A stretch of DNA of 64,000 bases from NCBI RefSeq assembly GCF_000959445.1, contig NZ_CP009631.1, forward strand, positions 2,666,001 to 2,730,000, in the 5' to 3' direction. Positions 52,643-62,081 of the stretch are shown here, one piece after another. A program made the translations under genes and the position numbers. The DNA is from Burkholderia vietnamiensis LMG 10929 (GTDB taxonomy: Bacteria; Pseudomonadota; Gammaproteobacteria; Burkholderiales; Burkholderiaceae). Every line of letters begins with the position of its first letter. Position 1 is the stretch's first letter. A model generated the notes under the pieces. It did no database searches, was not told where the DNA came from, and was given only the letters and a program-made list of their open reading frames with translations.

Positions 52643-54877
52643 TCATGCCTTGCGTCCGGCCCGCACGACGCCCTGCACTTCGCCGAGCAGCGTGCATGCG
52701 CGCTGCACCTGCGCGGCATTCGACACCTCGACCGTGAACTGCATGAACGCCGTGTTGCGGCGGCTCTGCGTCTTCACGCCGACCACGTTCATCTTCTCGC
52801 GCGCAAAGACTTCCGAAATGTCACGCAGCAGCCCTTGCCGGTCGCTCGCCTCGATCATCAGATCGACCGGATAGACGGACGCGCCGCGCCCGCCCAGCAC
52901 GTCCGCAGACCACGTCGTCTGCAGCACGCGCTCGGGCGCGCGCTCGGCCATCCGCACGAAGGTCGGGCAGTCGCTGCGGTGAATTGACATCCCCTTGCCG
53001 CGCGTCACGAAGCCGCTGATCGGGTCGGGCGGCGCCGGGCGGCAGCAGCGCGCCAGCTGGGTCAGCAGCGCATCGACGCCGACCACCAGCACGCCGGTCG
53101 ATGCACCGTGCGCGACGCTCGCGCCGCTGCTGCGCTTCTCGAAGTCGGCGGGCGCCTCGGGCGCGTGCTCGGGCGGCGGCGCATCGGACAGCGCCTGCTC
53201 GATGTTGCGCAGGCTGAATTCTTCCTTGCCGACGACCGAAAACAGATCGTCGGGCGACTTGAAGCCGAGCTTCGCGGCGAGATTGTCGAGGTTGACCGAC
53301 GTCTTGCCCTCGCGCTGCAGCGTCTTTTCGACGAGCGCGCGCCCGTGCGCGATGTTTTCTTCCTGCTCGATCGAGTTGAACCACGCGCGCACCTTCTGCC
53401 GTGCGCGCGAGCTCTTCAGGTAGCCGAGCTGCGGGTTCAGCCAGTCGCGCGACGGCCCGCCCTCCTTCACCGCGACGATCTCGACCGTCTGGCCGTTCGC
53501 GAGCGACGTGTTGAGCGGCACCATCGCGCCGTCGACACGCGCGCCGCGGCAGCGATGGCCCAGCTCGCTGTGCAGGTGATAGGCGAAGTCGACCGGCGTC
53601 GCGCCCTGCGGCAGCGCGATCACGCGCGCCTGCGGCGTCAGCACGTAGATGTGGTCGTCGTCGAGCGAGGTCTCGCGCAGCTGCGCCCACGCCTGATCGC
53701 CGGACACTTCGCCGCCGTCCTCGACGTCGTCCTTCCACGCGAGCAGCTGGCGCAGCCACGCGATCTTCTCGTCGTACTTGTCGCTCGCCGAGAACTGGCC
53801 GCCGTAGCCGCGCACGCCGGCTTCCTTGTAGCGCCAGTGCGCGGCGACGCCGTACTCGGCGAAGCGATGCATTTCCTGCGTGCGGATCTGCACTTCGAAC
53901 GCACGGCCGTCGTCGCCGATCACGACCGTGTGCAGCGACTTGTAGCCGTTCGGCTTCGGCCGCGAGATGTAGTCGTCGAACTCCTTCGGCACCGGCTGCC
54001 ACAGGTGATGGACGATGCCGAGCACCGTGTAGCAATCCTTGATGTCGGGCACGATCACGCGGAACGCGCGCACGTCGTACAGCTCGGAGAAATCAAGCTC
54101 CTTGCCGCGCATCTTGCGCCAGATGCTGTAGATGTGCTTCGGCCGGCCGCTCACGTCGGCCGGGATATGCGCCTGCGCGAGCTCGTGCTGCAGCCGCTCG
54201 ATCGCCTGTGCGACGTACGCCTCGCGCTCGATGCGCTTCTCGTCGAGCAGCTTCGCGATGCGCTTGTAGGTGACCGGATCCTCGAAGCGGAACGCGAGAT
54301 CCTCGAGCTCCCACTTCAGTTGCCAGATGCCGAGACGGTTCGCGAGCGGCGCGTAGATTTCGAGCGTCTCGCGCGCCACGTCGGGCGGCGGATCGGCCTT
54401 CGCGGCCGCGTAGTAGCGCAGCGACTGCAGCCGCGACGCCAGGCGAATCAGCACCACGCGGATGTCCTGCGCGAACGCGAGCAACATCTTGCGCAGCGCC
54501 TCGATCTGCGTGCGCCGCTGTTGCGCGGCGTCGCGCCCGGCGTCGGGCATCGCGTTCTGCGCCGCGCGCAGGCTGACGGTGCCGAGCCGCAGCAGCTTGC
54601 GCACATCGGCGACGAGCCGCGCGACCTCTTCGCCGAAGCGCTCGGTCAGCTCGCGTTCGGGGTCGCTCAGATGCGGCGTCAGCACGAACAGCGCGGCCGC
54701 CTGCATCGCGTGCGGATCGACGTTCAGCGTGCGCATGATCGACGCGGTGCCGGCCGAGTGATCGGCAAGCAGCTCGCCCGTCGACAGGCGCGCGGCGCCG
54801 GCCCGCTCGCGCACGAACGCGAGCACGTCGTCGAACGACGGCGCCGCGACGGAAGAAGCGGAAGCGGATTCGGTCAT
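52643..54877 (-). CDS. relA: RelA, (p)ppGpp synthetase
   Basis: Stringent-response protein of 744 residues. The N-terminal hydrolase domain is degenerate: the HD motif of SpoT-type enzymes is replaced (AAALFVLTPHLSDPE). The synthetase domain is intact, with GRPKHIYSIWRKM, RPKPNGYKSLHTVVIG and the acidic EFDD motif that marks RelA rather than SpoT. A TGS domain (VIALPQGATPVDFAYHLHSE) and a C-terminal ACT domain follow. It senses uncharged tRNA on the ribosome. The stop lies 93 bases before tRNA-Val. Confidence 0.97.
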   Translation of the reverse strand: MTESASASSVAAPSFDDVLAFVRERAGAARLSTGELLADHSAGTASIMRTLNVDPHAMQAAALFVLTPHLSDPERELTERFGEEVARLVADVRKLLRLGTVSLRAAQNAMPDAGRDAAQQRRTQIEALRKMLLAFAQDIRVVLIRLASRLQSLRYYAAAKADPPPDVARETLEIYAPLANRLGIWQLKWELEDLAFRFEDPVTYKRIAKLLDEKRIEREAYVAQAIERLQHELAQAHIPADVSGRPKHIYSIWRKMRGKELDFSELYDVRAFRVIVPDIKDCYTVLGIVHHLWQPVPKEFDDYISRPKPNGYKSLHTVVIGDDGRAFEVQIRTQEMHRFAEYGVAAHWRYKEAGVRGYGGQFSASDKYDEKIAWLRQLLAWKDDVEDGGEVSGDQAWAQLRETSLDDDHIYVLTPQARVIALPQGATPVDFAYHLHSELGHRCRGARVDGAMVPLNTSLANGQTVEIVAVKEGGPSRDWLNPQLGYLKSSRARQKVRAWFNSIEQEENIAHGRALVEKTLQREGKTSVNLDNLAAKLGFKSPDDLFSVVGKEEFSLRNIEQALSDAPPPEHAPEAPADFEKRSSGASVAHGASTGVLVVGVDALLTQLARCCRPAPPDPISGFVTRGKGMSIHRSDCPTFVRMAERAPERVLQTTWSADVLGGRGASVYPVDLMIEASDRQGLLRDISEVFAREKMNVVGVKTQSRRNTAFMQFTVEVSNAAQVQRACTLLGEVQGVVRAGRKA

Positions 54878-54916
54878 CGCACGGCCCGGGATATTGCGGT
54901 CATCGTGATGCTTCGC

Positions 54917-55270
54917 TCAGCTCCGCTGGGCGGCGACGACGACGATCTCGACGAGCACCGCCGGATCGGCGAGCTTCGCTTCGACGGTCGCGCGCGGCGG
55001 CGTATTGCCCGCCGCGACCCACGCGTCCCACTCGGCGTTCATGCCGTCGAAGTTCGCGAGATCGGAGATGTAGATCTGCACCGACAGCAGATGCGCCTTG
55101 TCGCTGTTCGCTTCGGCGAGCAGGCGGTCGATGTGGCCGAGCACTTCGCGCGTCTGGCCGCGGATGTCCTGCGTGGTGTCTTCGGCGATCTGGCCGGCCA
55201 GGTACACGGTACCGTTGTGGATCGCGGTTTCGGAGAGACGGGCGCCGACGTGGTGACGAATGACTGCCAT
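54917..55270 (-). CDS. RidA family protein
   Basis: RidA/YjgF-like protein of 117 residues, possibly an imine/enamine deaminase acting on intermediates of PLP enzymes. It reads MAVIRHHVGARLSETAIHNG, with the conserved P-P-R-A-T segment (NTPPRATVEAKLADPAVLVE) supplying the carboxylate-binding Arg. The start at 55270 follows GGAAC. The frame extends to 55339 without family support. It lies 40 bases before relA on the same strand and may be cotranscribed. Confidence 0.92.
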   Translation of the reverse strand: MAVIRHHVGARLSETAIHNGTVYLAGQIAEDTTQDIRGQTREVLGHIDRLLAEANSDKAHLLSVQIYISDLANFDGMNAEWDAWVAAGNTPPRATVEAKLADPAVLVEIVVVAAQRS

Positions 55271-55351
55271 GAAATGTTCCGGTCGTGTGAATGGGTGAAC
55301 AAGTGGCGACGACGCGGCCCGCGCGCCGCCGAACCGCATATTATGACGCGT

Positions 55352-56248
55352 TTACGCGGCGCCTTCGACGAAAAACCGGCGGGCAAGCGCGATCTGCTCC
55401 GCGCTGACGAACGCCGGCGCATGGCCCGCGCCCGGAATCTCGACCTGCGTCACGTGCCGGCCGCGCCGCACCATCTCGGCTACCGTGTCGCGCGACAGCA
55501 GGTCCGACGTTTCGCCCCGCACGACGAGCAGCGACGCATCGGTCGCTTCGATCGCGTGCCACAACGCCGCTTCGCCGGCCGCGGCCAGCTCGGGCGTGGT
55601 CGCCTTGAACGGCTCGGCGATGCGCGGGTCGTAGCGCATCGTCCAGCCGCCGTCCGGCAGCTCGCACAGCAGCGGCTCGTTGATCTCGCGCCATTCGTCG
55701 GCAGTCAGCGCGCCGAACGGCAGCGACAGCGACGTCAGGTAGTCGACGCCTTCCTGGCACGTGGCGAAGCGCGGCTGCACGCCGAGGTATTCGCCGATGC
55801 GCACGAGCGAGTCGGGCTCGATGCGCGGCCCGACGTCGTTGACGATCATCCTGCGCAGCGGCGCACCGGGCAGCCCCGCGAGCGCGATGCCGATCAGCCC
55901 GCCCATCGACGTGCCGAACCAGTCGACCGACTCGACGTCGAGCCGCGCGATCAGCGTCACCATATCCGCCACGTACTGCGGGATCGTGTAGAACCGCGGG
56001 TCGGCCAGCCGGTCCGAGCGGCCGCGCCCGACCACGTCGGGGCACACGACGCGATAGGTATCGGACAGCGCGGCCGCGAGGCGATCGAAGTCGCGCCCGG
56101 AACGGGTCAGGCCGTGCACGCAGACCAGCACGCGCGCATTGGCGGGATCTCCCCATTCCGTATACGCGACGTGGTGCAGGCCGACCGCGCTCGCACACTG
56201 CACGCGACGCTGGCGGGGAACCGGTGGATTCGCTGAAATGATGGGCAT
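55352..56248 (-). CDS. alpha/beta hydrolase
   Basis: Alpha/beta-hydrolase fold enzyme of about 298 residues. The oxyanion region CVHGLTRSGRDFD, nucleophile elbow GTSMGG, acid region (LLVVRGETSDLL) and catalytic His (IPGAGHAPAF) are all in place. Start at 56248 (AGGA upstream) or 56257. It is followed closely by ridA on the same strand. Substrate unknown; the family includes esterases and haloperoxidase-like enzymes. Confidence 0.9.
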   Translation of the reverse strand: MPIISANPPVPRQRRVQCASAVGLHHVAYTEWGDPANARVLVCVHGLTRSGRDFDRLAAALSDTYRVVCPDVVGRGRSDRLADPRFYTIPQYVADMVTLIARLDVESVDWFGTSMGGLIGIALAGLPGAPLRRMIVNDVGPRIEPDSLVRIGEYLGVQPRFATCQEGVDYLTSLSLPFGALTADEWREINEPLLCELPDGGWTMRYDPRIAEPFKATTPELAAAGEAALWHAIEATDASLLVVRGETSDLLSRDTVAEMVRRGRHVTQVEIPGAGHAPAFVSAEQIALARRFFVEGAA

Positions 56249-56377
56249 CGTGAGCATCCTGTCGAGCGTGGGCGGCGCGTGCCGGCCGGTGCGAACGATT
56301 GTAAACCGCTTCGCCGCGGCGGCGCGTCGCGCAAGCCGCGACCCTCGCGCGCATCGCTCGCCCCGCCTCGGCTCCGC

Positions 56378-57283
56378 TCACGCGCCGCGCTGCCACGCGT
56401 CGCGCAACTGCTCGCGCAGGAACTCGACGAAGGCGCGCACGCGCAACGGCACGTGCCGGCCGCCCGGATAGACGGCATGCAGCGGCGCGGCCGGCGCCGC
56501 GAACGCCGGCAGCACGCGCACGAGCGTGCCGGCGTCGAGATCGGCGTCGACGTCCCAGATCGACTTCAGCGCGATGCCCGCGCCTTCGAGCGCGAACGAC
56601 CGGGCCGCCCCGCCGTCGTTGGTGAGCAGCGCGGCCGTGACGTCGACGGCCACGCTGCCGTTGGCGCCGTCGAACCGCCATTCGGTGCGCGGCTGATCGC
56701 CGAGCACGATGCATCGGTGTGCCCGCAGGTCGGCCGGATGGGCCGGCAGCCCATGCGTCGCGACGTAGCTCGGCGCCGCGCACAGCACGCGGTGATTCGG
56801 CGCCAGCTCGCGCGCGATCATCGTCGAATCGGCCAGGCTGCCGATCCGGACGGCCACGTCGATGTCCTGCGCGAGCAGGTCGACGATCGTGTCGGTGAGC
56901 ATCAGCTGCACGGTCAACGCCGGATGCTGCCGCTGGAACGCCGCGACCAGCGGCACGATCCGCACGCGGCCGAGCTCGCCGGGCGCCGTCACGCGCAGCA
57001 TCCCGTTGACCGTGCCGCGCCGGTCGCTCATCAGCGTTTCCGCCCGCTCGATTTCGGCCAGGATGCGCAGCACCTGGGCGTGAAACTGCGCGCCGTCGTC
57101 GGTCAGCGTCTGCTGGCGCGTGGTCCGGTGCAACAGCCGCACACCGAGCCGCGACTCCAGATGCGCGAGCCGCTTGCTGACCACCGACAGCGACAGGTCC
57201 AGCTCGCGCGCCGCCGCCGACAGGCTGCCGGCCGACACGATGCGCGCGAAGGTCTCGAGCGCGGGGAGATCGTCGATCAGCAT
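56378..57283 (-). CDS. LysR-family transcriptional regulator
   Basis: Regulator of 301 residues from the ATG at 57283 (AGGG upstream). N-terminal HTH (LPALETFARIVSAGSLSAAA, then LSLSVVSKRLAHLESRLGVR) is followed by a periplasmic-binding-like effector domain resembling the CrgA/AphB type branch (IDVAVRIGSLADSTMIAREL). Divergent from the ester-cyclase, deacetylase and SDR genes, which it probably controls across a 137-base gap. Confidence 0.93.
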   Translation of the reverse strand: MLIDDLPALETFARIVSAGSLSAAARELDLSLSVVSKRLAHLESRLGVRLLHRTTRQQTLTDDGAQFHAQVLRILAEIERAETLMSDRRGTVNGMLRVTAPGELGRVRIVPLVAAFQRQHPALTVQLMLTDTIVDLLAQDIDVAVRIGSLADSTMIARELAPNHRVLCAAPSYVATHGLPAHPADLRAHRCIVLGDQPRTEWRFDGANGSVAVDVTAALLTNDGGAARSFALEGAGIALKSIWDVDADLDAGTLVRVLPAFAAPAAPLHAVYPGGRHVPLRVRAFVEFLREQLRDAWQRGA

Positions 57284-57420
57284 CGGCGCCCTCGTTTCGC
57301 CGTAACCTTTCCTTTTTTCGAATAATCCATTCGTGCCACGCCCGTATTTGCATGAAGAACGGAAACCTACCATACCTGTTCCGCGTCGTCGCACGACGCT
57401 GCACACAGGACCCAATCACC

Positions 57421-57978
57421 ATGCCAATCCGTCTTTCTTCCGTCGCGCGGCCGCTCGCACGCGCGCTCGCCGCGGCCGCGTGCGTCGCGGCGCTGGCGCC
57501 TGCCGCCGCCCATGCGGCGAGCCTCGTCGAGCCGCACGGCCTGATCGTCGCCGCCGATGTGCCGGCCGCGCAGGCACGCGCGCAGATCCTCGCCGCGCGC
57601 CGCTACGTCACGTTCTGGGATGCCGGCGACGCGGCCCTCGCGCAGGCCGCGCTCGCCGCCGATTTCACCGACCGCACGTTGCCGGCCGGCCGCGAACAGG
57701 GCATCGCCGGGCCGCTCGCCGCGTCCAGAACGATGCGCACTGCGATCCCGGACCTGCATTGCGACATCGAACAGATGATCGTCGCCGGCGACCGGGTCGT
57801 CGTGCACCTGCACTTTCGCGGCCATTTCTCCGGCACCTTCAACGGAACGGCCGGGAGCGGACAGGCCATCGACTTCATCGCGACCGACATCTACCGGGTC
57901 GATTACGGCCGGATCGCAGAGAACTGGCATATCGAGGACAACCTGACGCTGATGCGTCAGCTCGGGCTGGTCGGCTAA
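57421..57978 (+). CDS. exported SnoaL-like ester cyclase family protein
   Basis: Protein of 185 residues with a 33-residue signal peptide (ALAAAACVAALAPAAAHAA) and a SnoaL/NTF2-like domain: RRYVTFWDAGDAALAQAALA, then VVHLHFRGHFSGTFNGTAG and ENWHIEDNLTLMRQLGL. Members bind or cyclise small molecules, and the export signal is notable. First gene of a three-gene run (18-base gap to the deacetylase) divergent from a LysR regulator. Confidence 0.82.
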   Translation: MPIRLSSVARPLARALAAAACVAALAPAAAHAASLVEPHGLIVAADVPAAQARAQILAARRYVTFWDAGDAALAQAALAADFTDRTLPAGREQGIAGPLAASRTMRTAIPDLHCDIEQMIVAGDRVVVHLHFRGHFSGTFNGTAGSGQAIDFIATDIYRVDYGRIAENWHIEDNLTLMRQLGLVG

Positions 57979-57995
57979 CGGAGCAGGAGCACACG

Positions 57996-59018
57996 ATGAC
58001 GCACGAACCATCGAATCAGGCGCAACCTTCGCCGCGCCGCACCTTTCTCGCCCAGGCTGGCGCCGGGCTCGTGGCCGGCGTCGCGGCCGCCACGGGCGCG
58101 TCCAGCGCGGCCGCGGCCGCAACGCCACAGGGCCCGCGACCGGCCGCGGCCGATGCGCCGGCCGGCACCTTCTGGCCGGACGGCATCCGGCTCGTGATCT
58201 CGATCTCGATGCAGTTCGAGGCCGGTGGACAACCGCCCAAGGGCGCGGACAGCCCGTTCCCGCCGGTCGAGTTCCCGCCGTCGGTGCCGGCCGACCTCGC
58301 GTCGGCGACGTGGTTCGCGTACGGCTACCGTGAAGGCATTCCGCGCCTGCTCGACCTGTGGGACCGGCACGGCGTGAAAGTCACGTCGCACATGATCGGT
58401 GAAGCCGCACGCCGCCATCCCGAGCTGGCGCGCGAGGTCGTGTCGCGCGGCCACGAGGCGGCCGCACACGGTCCGACCTGGCGCTCGCAGTTCGCGATGA
58501 GCCGCGACGAAGAGCGCCGCTTCCTCGTCGAGGCTCGCGACATGGTCGAAGCGGTCACGGGCCAGCGCCCGGTCGGCTACAACTGCAACTGGCTGCGGCG
58601 CGGCCCGCATACGCTGCCGCTGCTGCAGGAGCTCGGCTACCTGTATCACATCGACGACGTCAGCCGCGACGAGCCTTTCATCGAGACGGTCGGCGGCCGC
58701 GACTTCGCGGTCGTGCCGTACACGCTGCGCAACAACGACATCCTGCTGATCGAAGGCCGCAATTATTCGCCGACGAAGTTCGTCGAGCAGATCAAGCTCG
58801 ATTTCGACCAGCTGTACGCGGAAGCCGGACAGCGACGGCGCCTGATGTCGATCAGCGCGCACGACCGGATCAGCGGCACGCCGCAGATGGTCCGCGCATG
58901 GGACACGTTCCTCGATTACGCGCGCTCGCATCCGGGCGTCGCGTTCATGCGCAAGGACGACATCGCGCGCTTCGCGCTGCGCAGCCCGGCAACGTTGCGC
59001 GAAACCGAAACGATCTGA
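57996..59018 (+). CDS. polysaccharide deacetylase family protein, Tat leader
   Basis: NodB-homology protein of 340 residues starting with a Tat-type leader (SPRRTFLAQAGAGLVAG). The domain includes SATWFAYGYREGIPRLLDLW, SRGHEAAAHGPTW (His motif) and the PuuE-like VGYNCNWLRRGPHTLPLLQE. The first metal motif has SISMQFEAGG instead of the F-D-D of chitin deacetylases, as in PuuE/allantoinase-like members, so amide or ring hydrolysis of a small molecule is as likely as glycan deacetylation. GGAGCAGGAG precedes the ATG. Middle gene of the LysR-linked cluster. Confidence 0.85.
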   Translation: MTHEPSNQAQPSPRRTFLAQAGAGLVAGVAAATGASSAAAAATPQGPRPAAADAPAGTFWPDGIRLVISISMQFEAGGQPPKGADSPFPPVEFPPSVPADLASATWFAYGYREGIPRLLDLWDRHGVKVTSHMIGEAARRHPELAREVVSRGHEAAAHGPTWRSQFAMSRDEERRFLVEARDMVEAVTGQRPVGYNCNWLRRGPHTLPLLQELGYLYHIDDVSRDEPFIETVGGRDFAVVPYTLRNNDILLIEGRNYSPTKFVEQIKLDFDQLYAEAGQRRRLMSISAHDRISGTPQMVRAWDTFLDYARSHPGVAFMRKDDIARFALRSPATLRETETI

Positions 59019-59055
59019 CCGGATCGCCCTCTCCCCTCACTTCGGAAGGACCAGC

Positions 59056-59769
59056 ATGAACGATTCACTCAGCGGCAAGAAAGTCCTTGTCGTCGGCGGC
59101 AGTTCCGGCATCGGCGCCGCGGCCGCGCATGCATTCGCGCAACGCGGCGCGGTCGTGACGATCGCCTCGCGCCACCCCGAGCGGGCCGGCGCGGCGGCCG
59201 CGCCAGGCGCTGCGGTGCGCGGCGAAGCGCTCGACATCACCGATACGGCAGCCGTCGACGCGTTCTGCGCGCGCACCGGGCGCTTCGACCATGTCGTGAT
59301 CTCGGCCGCGCAAACGGCGACGGGCCCGGTGCGCACGTTGGCGCTCGCCGATGCGCAGGCCGCGATGGACAGCAAGTTCTGGGGCGCCTATCGCGTCGCG
59401 CGTTCGATCGACATCGCGCCCGGCGGCTCGCTGTCGTTCGTGTCGGGGTTCCTGAGCGTGCGGCCGAGCGCGTCGTCGGTGCTGCAAGGCGCGATCAACG
59501 CGGCGCTCGAGGCGCTGGCCCGCGGGCTGGCGCTCGAGCTGGCGCCGGTGCGCGTGAACACGGTGTCGCCGGGCCTGATCGCGACGCCGCTGTGGAACAA
59601 GCTCGCGCCCGACGCACGCGACGCCATGTACGCCGGCGCCTCGCAACGCCTGCCCGCACGCCGCGTGGGCCAGGCCGAGGACGTCGCGAACGCGATCGTC
59701 TACCTCGCGACGACGCCGTTTGCGACCGGCTCGACGGTGCTGGTCGACGGCGGCGGCGCGATCGCGTGA
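59056..59769 (+). CDS. short-chain dehydrogenase/reductase lacking the YxxxK motif
   Basis: SDR-fold protein of 237 residues. The cofactor motif VLVVGGSSGIGAAAAHAFAQ and the structural AAQ/Asn equivalent are present, and the fold continues to VNTVSPGLIATPLWNKL and a C-terminal VLVDGGGAIA. At the active site, where YxxxK is expected, the sequence is SVLQGAINAALEAL with neither Tyr nor Lys, so classical reductase chemistry is doubtful. Third gene of the cluster, followed by a strong terminator. Confidence 0.9.
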   Translation: MNDSLSGKKVLVVGGSSGIGAAAAHAFAQRGAVVTIASRHPERAGAAAAPGAAVRGEALDITDTAAVDAFCARTGRFDHVVISAAQTATGPVRTLALADAQAAMDSKFWGAYRVARSIDIAPGGSLSFVSGFLSVRPSASSVLQGAINAALEALARGLALELAPVRVNTVSPGLIATPLWNKLAPDARDAMYAGASQRLPARRVGQAEDVANAIVYLATTPFATGSTVLVDGGGAIA

Positions 59770-59803
59770 TCGGCTGACCGCCCGATCGATGCCTCGATGG
59801 CAA

Positions 59804-59838
59804 GACGCCCCGCGTTCCGTGGCGGAACGCGGGGCGTC
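59804..59838. terminator. terminator between SDR gene and scoB
   Basis: A perfect 16-base stem GACGCCCCGCGTTCCG / CGGAACGCGGGGCGTC with a 3-base loop lies between convergent genes. No U-run follows, but its strength and placement make it a shared terminator. Confidence 0.8.
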
Positions 59839-59863
59839 GATGGCCGACGGAGTCAGACCTTGC

Positions 59864-60505
59864 TTATGCGACCGCGCTCACGTCGAGCGGCGCGCCCGTC
59901 TTGGCCTGGATTTCGTCGACGCCGACACCGTCGGCGAGCTCGAGCACCTTCAGGCCGTTCGGCGTCACTTCGATCACGCCGAGATCGGTGATGATCAGGT
60001 CGACCACGCCGACACCCGTCAGCGGCAGGTTGCATTCCTCGAGGATCTTGTGCTGGTCGCCCTTCGCGACGTGCTCCATCAGCACGACGACGCGCTTCAC
60101 GCCCGCGACGAGATCCATCGCGCCGCCCATCCCCTTGATCATCTTGCCGGGGATCATCCAGTTCGCGAGATCGCCGTTCTTGCTGACCTGCATCGCGCCG
60201 AGGATCGCGAGGTTGATGTGGCCGCCGCGAATCATCGCGAACGAATCGGCCGACGAGAAGATCGACGAGCCGGGCAGCGTCGTGACGGTCTGCTTGCCGG
60301 CGTTGATCAGATCGGCATCGACCTCTTCGTCGGTCGGCGACGGGCCGATGCCGAGCAGGCCGTTCTCCGACTGCAGCCACACTTCGACGCCGGCCGGCAC
60401 GTGGTTCGCGACGAGCGTCGGCAGACCGATGCCGAGGTTCACGTAGAAGCCGTCCTGCAGTTCCTTCGCCGCGCGCGCGGCCATCTGGTCACGATTCCAG
60501 GCCAT
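59864..60505 (-). CDS. scoB: 3-oxoacid CoA-transferase subunit B
   Basis: Subunit B of a succinyl-CoA:3-ketoacid CoA-transferase, 213 residues. It carries the catalytic Glu in [12 protein letters not shown] and the conserved [14 protein letters not shown] and [17 protein letters not shown]. It acts with subunit A to activate acetoacetate during ketone-body or polyhydroxybutyrate use. It begins one base after the stop of scoA, so expression is coupled. Confidence 0.96.
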   Translation of the reverse strand: MAWNRDQMAARAAKELQDGFYVNLGIGLPTLVANHVPAGVEVWLQSENGLLGIGPSPTDEEVDADLINAGKQTVTTLPGSSIFSSADSFAMIRGGHINLAILGAMQVSKNGDLANWMIPGKMIKGMGGAMDLVAGVKRVVVLMEHVAKGDQHKILEECNLPLTGVGVVDLIITDLGVIEVTPNGLKVLELADGVGVDEIQAKTGAPLDVSAVA

Positions 60506-60506
60506 G

Positions 60507-61211
60507 TCAGTCTCCTTTCGCGCGTACGACGCGTTGTTCGATGCGTTTTTCGGGCGTCGCGTTCAGCACGATCCGCTGCACGAAGATGCCGGGCGTATGG
60601 ACCTGGTCGGGATCGAGCGCGCCGTTCTCGACGATCTCCTCGACCTCGGCCACGGTGATCTTGCCGGCCATCGCGCACATCGGGTTGAAGTTGCGCGCGG
60701 TGCGGCGATAGATCAGGTTGCCCGACTTGTCGGCCTTCCATGCCTTCACGAGTGCGACGTCGGCGGTCAGCGACGGCTCGAGCACATAATGGCGATCGCC
60801 GAACTGGCGCGTTTCCTTGCCCTCGGCGATCACGGTGCCGTAGCCGGTGTTCGTGAAAAATGCCGGGATGCCGGCGCCGCCGGCGCGCAGCTTCTCGGCG
60901 AGCGTGCCCTGCGGCGTGAATTCGAGCTCGAGCTCGCCGGCCAGGTACTGGCGCTCGAACTCCTTGTTCTCGCCGACGTACGACGAGATCATCTTCTTGA
61001 TCTGGCGCGTTTCGAGCAGCAGGCCGAGGCCGAAACCGTCGACGCCCGCGTTGTTGCTGATGCAGGTGATGCCCTTGACGCCGGAGTCGCGCAGCGCCGC
61101 GATCAGCGCCTCGGGGATCCCGCACAGGCCGAAGCCGCCGACCGCGAACGTCTGTCCGTCGCGGACGATCCCTTCCAGCGCGGCAGCCGCGCTGGGATAG
61201 ACTTTGTTCAT
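60507..61211 (-). CDS. scoA: 3-oxoacid CoA-transferase subunit A
   Basis: Subunit A, 234 residues, [20 protein letters not shown], with the CoA-binding G-x-G region ([18 protein letters not shown]) and [19 protein letters not shown]. Forms a heterodimer or heterotetramer with scoB. First gene of the pair. A divergent PAS-LuxR gene begins 223 bases upstream and could regulate it. Confidence 0.96.
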   Translation of the reverse strand: MNKVYPSAAAALEGIVRDGQTFAVGGFGLCGIPEALIAALRDSGVKGITCISNNAGVDGFGLGLLLETRQIKKMISSYVGENKEFERQYLAGELELEFTPQGTLAEKLRAGGAGIPAFFTNTGYGTVIAEGKETRQFGDRHYVLEPSLTADVALVKAWKADKSGNLIYRRTARNFNPMCAMAGKITVAEVEEIVENGALDPDQVHTPGIFVQRIVLNATPEKRIEQRVVRAKGD

Positions 61212-61434
61212 CTGTATGTCCCTTCCTCTATGGAAACCAGCAAAACCGGTTCACGCGCCGACTGGCCCGCAAGCCCGCCGCACTCATTCTATGCATGCAC
61301 GGCGTGGCCTGCGCGAGGCGCGCTGTTTTTATGTCGCGACGAAGCGCCACGAGATGCCGGCAAGGGTACGATGCGGCGCGGATGCGGCACAATACGCAAA
61401 ACTACATAAGCATTTGCCTCCGCTGCCCCGCGCC

Positions 61435-61980
61435 ATGCCCGCACTCGATTACCAGACTGCCTTTCACCTCGCGCCGCTCGGCCTCGTGATGTCGCGCGAC
61501 CGCGTGATCGAGGACTGCAACGACGCACTCGCGGCGATCTTCCGCTGCGCGCGGACCGATCTGATCGGCAAGTCCTACGAAGTACTGTATCCGTCGCCGG
61601 ACGAATTTCAGCGCATCGGCGAGCGCATTTCGCGCGTGATGGTCGCGAACGGCACGTACGGCGACGACAGAATCATGAAGCGCGCGGACGGCGAGCTGTT
61701 CTGGTGCCACGTGACCGGCCGCGCGCTCGATCGCACCGCGCCGCTCGCCGTGGGCGTATGGACCTTCGAAGACCTGAGCGCGACGCGCCGCGTGGCGGTC
61801 GAGCTGACGCCGCGCGAGCGGGAGATCGCAGCCCAGCTCGCGACCGGCAAGACCAGCAAGCAGATCGGACGCGTGCTCGACATCAGTTCGCGCACCGTCG
61901 ACATCTACCGTGCGCGGCTGATGCGCAAGTACGGCACCAGCAATACGCCGGAGCTGCTGCAACGCCTGCTCGGCCAGTAG
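61435..61980 (+). CDS. PAS-LuxR family transcriptional regulator
   Basis: Single-chain regulator of 181 residues. A PAS domain (7-115, FHLAPLGLVMSRDRVIEDCN, CHVTGRAL) is fused to a GerE HTH (LTPREREIAAQLATGKTSKQ, then SSRTVDIYRARLMRKYG). It probably senses a small ligand or redox state. The start ATG at 61435 has no clear ribosome binding site, so an upstream start is possible. Divergent from scoAB, a natural candidate target. Confidence 0.86.
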   Translation: MPALDYQTAFHLAPLGLVMSRDRVIEDCNDALAAIFRCARTDLIGKSYEVLYPSPDEFQRIGERISRVMVANGTYGDDRIMKRADGELFWCHVTGRALDRTAPLAVGVWTFEDLSATRRVAVELTPREREIAAQLATGKTSKQIGRVLDISSRTVDIYRARLMRKYGTSNTPELLQRLLGQ

Positions 61981-62081
61981 CCGCTGCACGCAAACGCAAT
62001 CGGCCGCGCGAGGCGGCCGATTCCGGCAGGCACGGGTATAGCTGCACACCCGCATCGGCGCCGCGGCGCCGGCTTCGACGT

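Noticed and set aside
53108-56236. 1042-codon plus-strand frame opposite relA, ridA and the hydrolase
   Set aside because: Spans three well supported minus-strand genes; composition is that of an antisense shadow.
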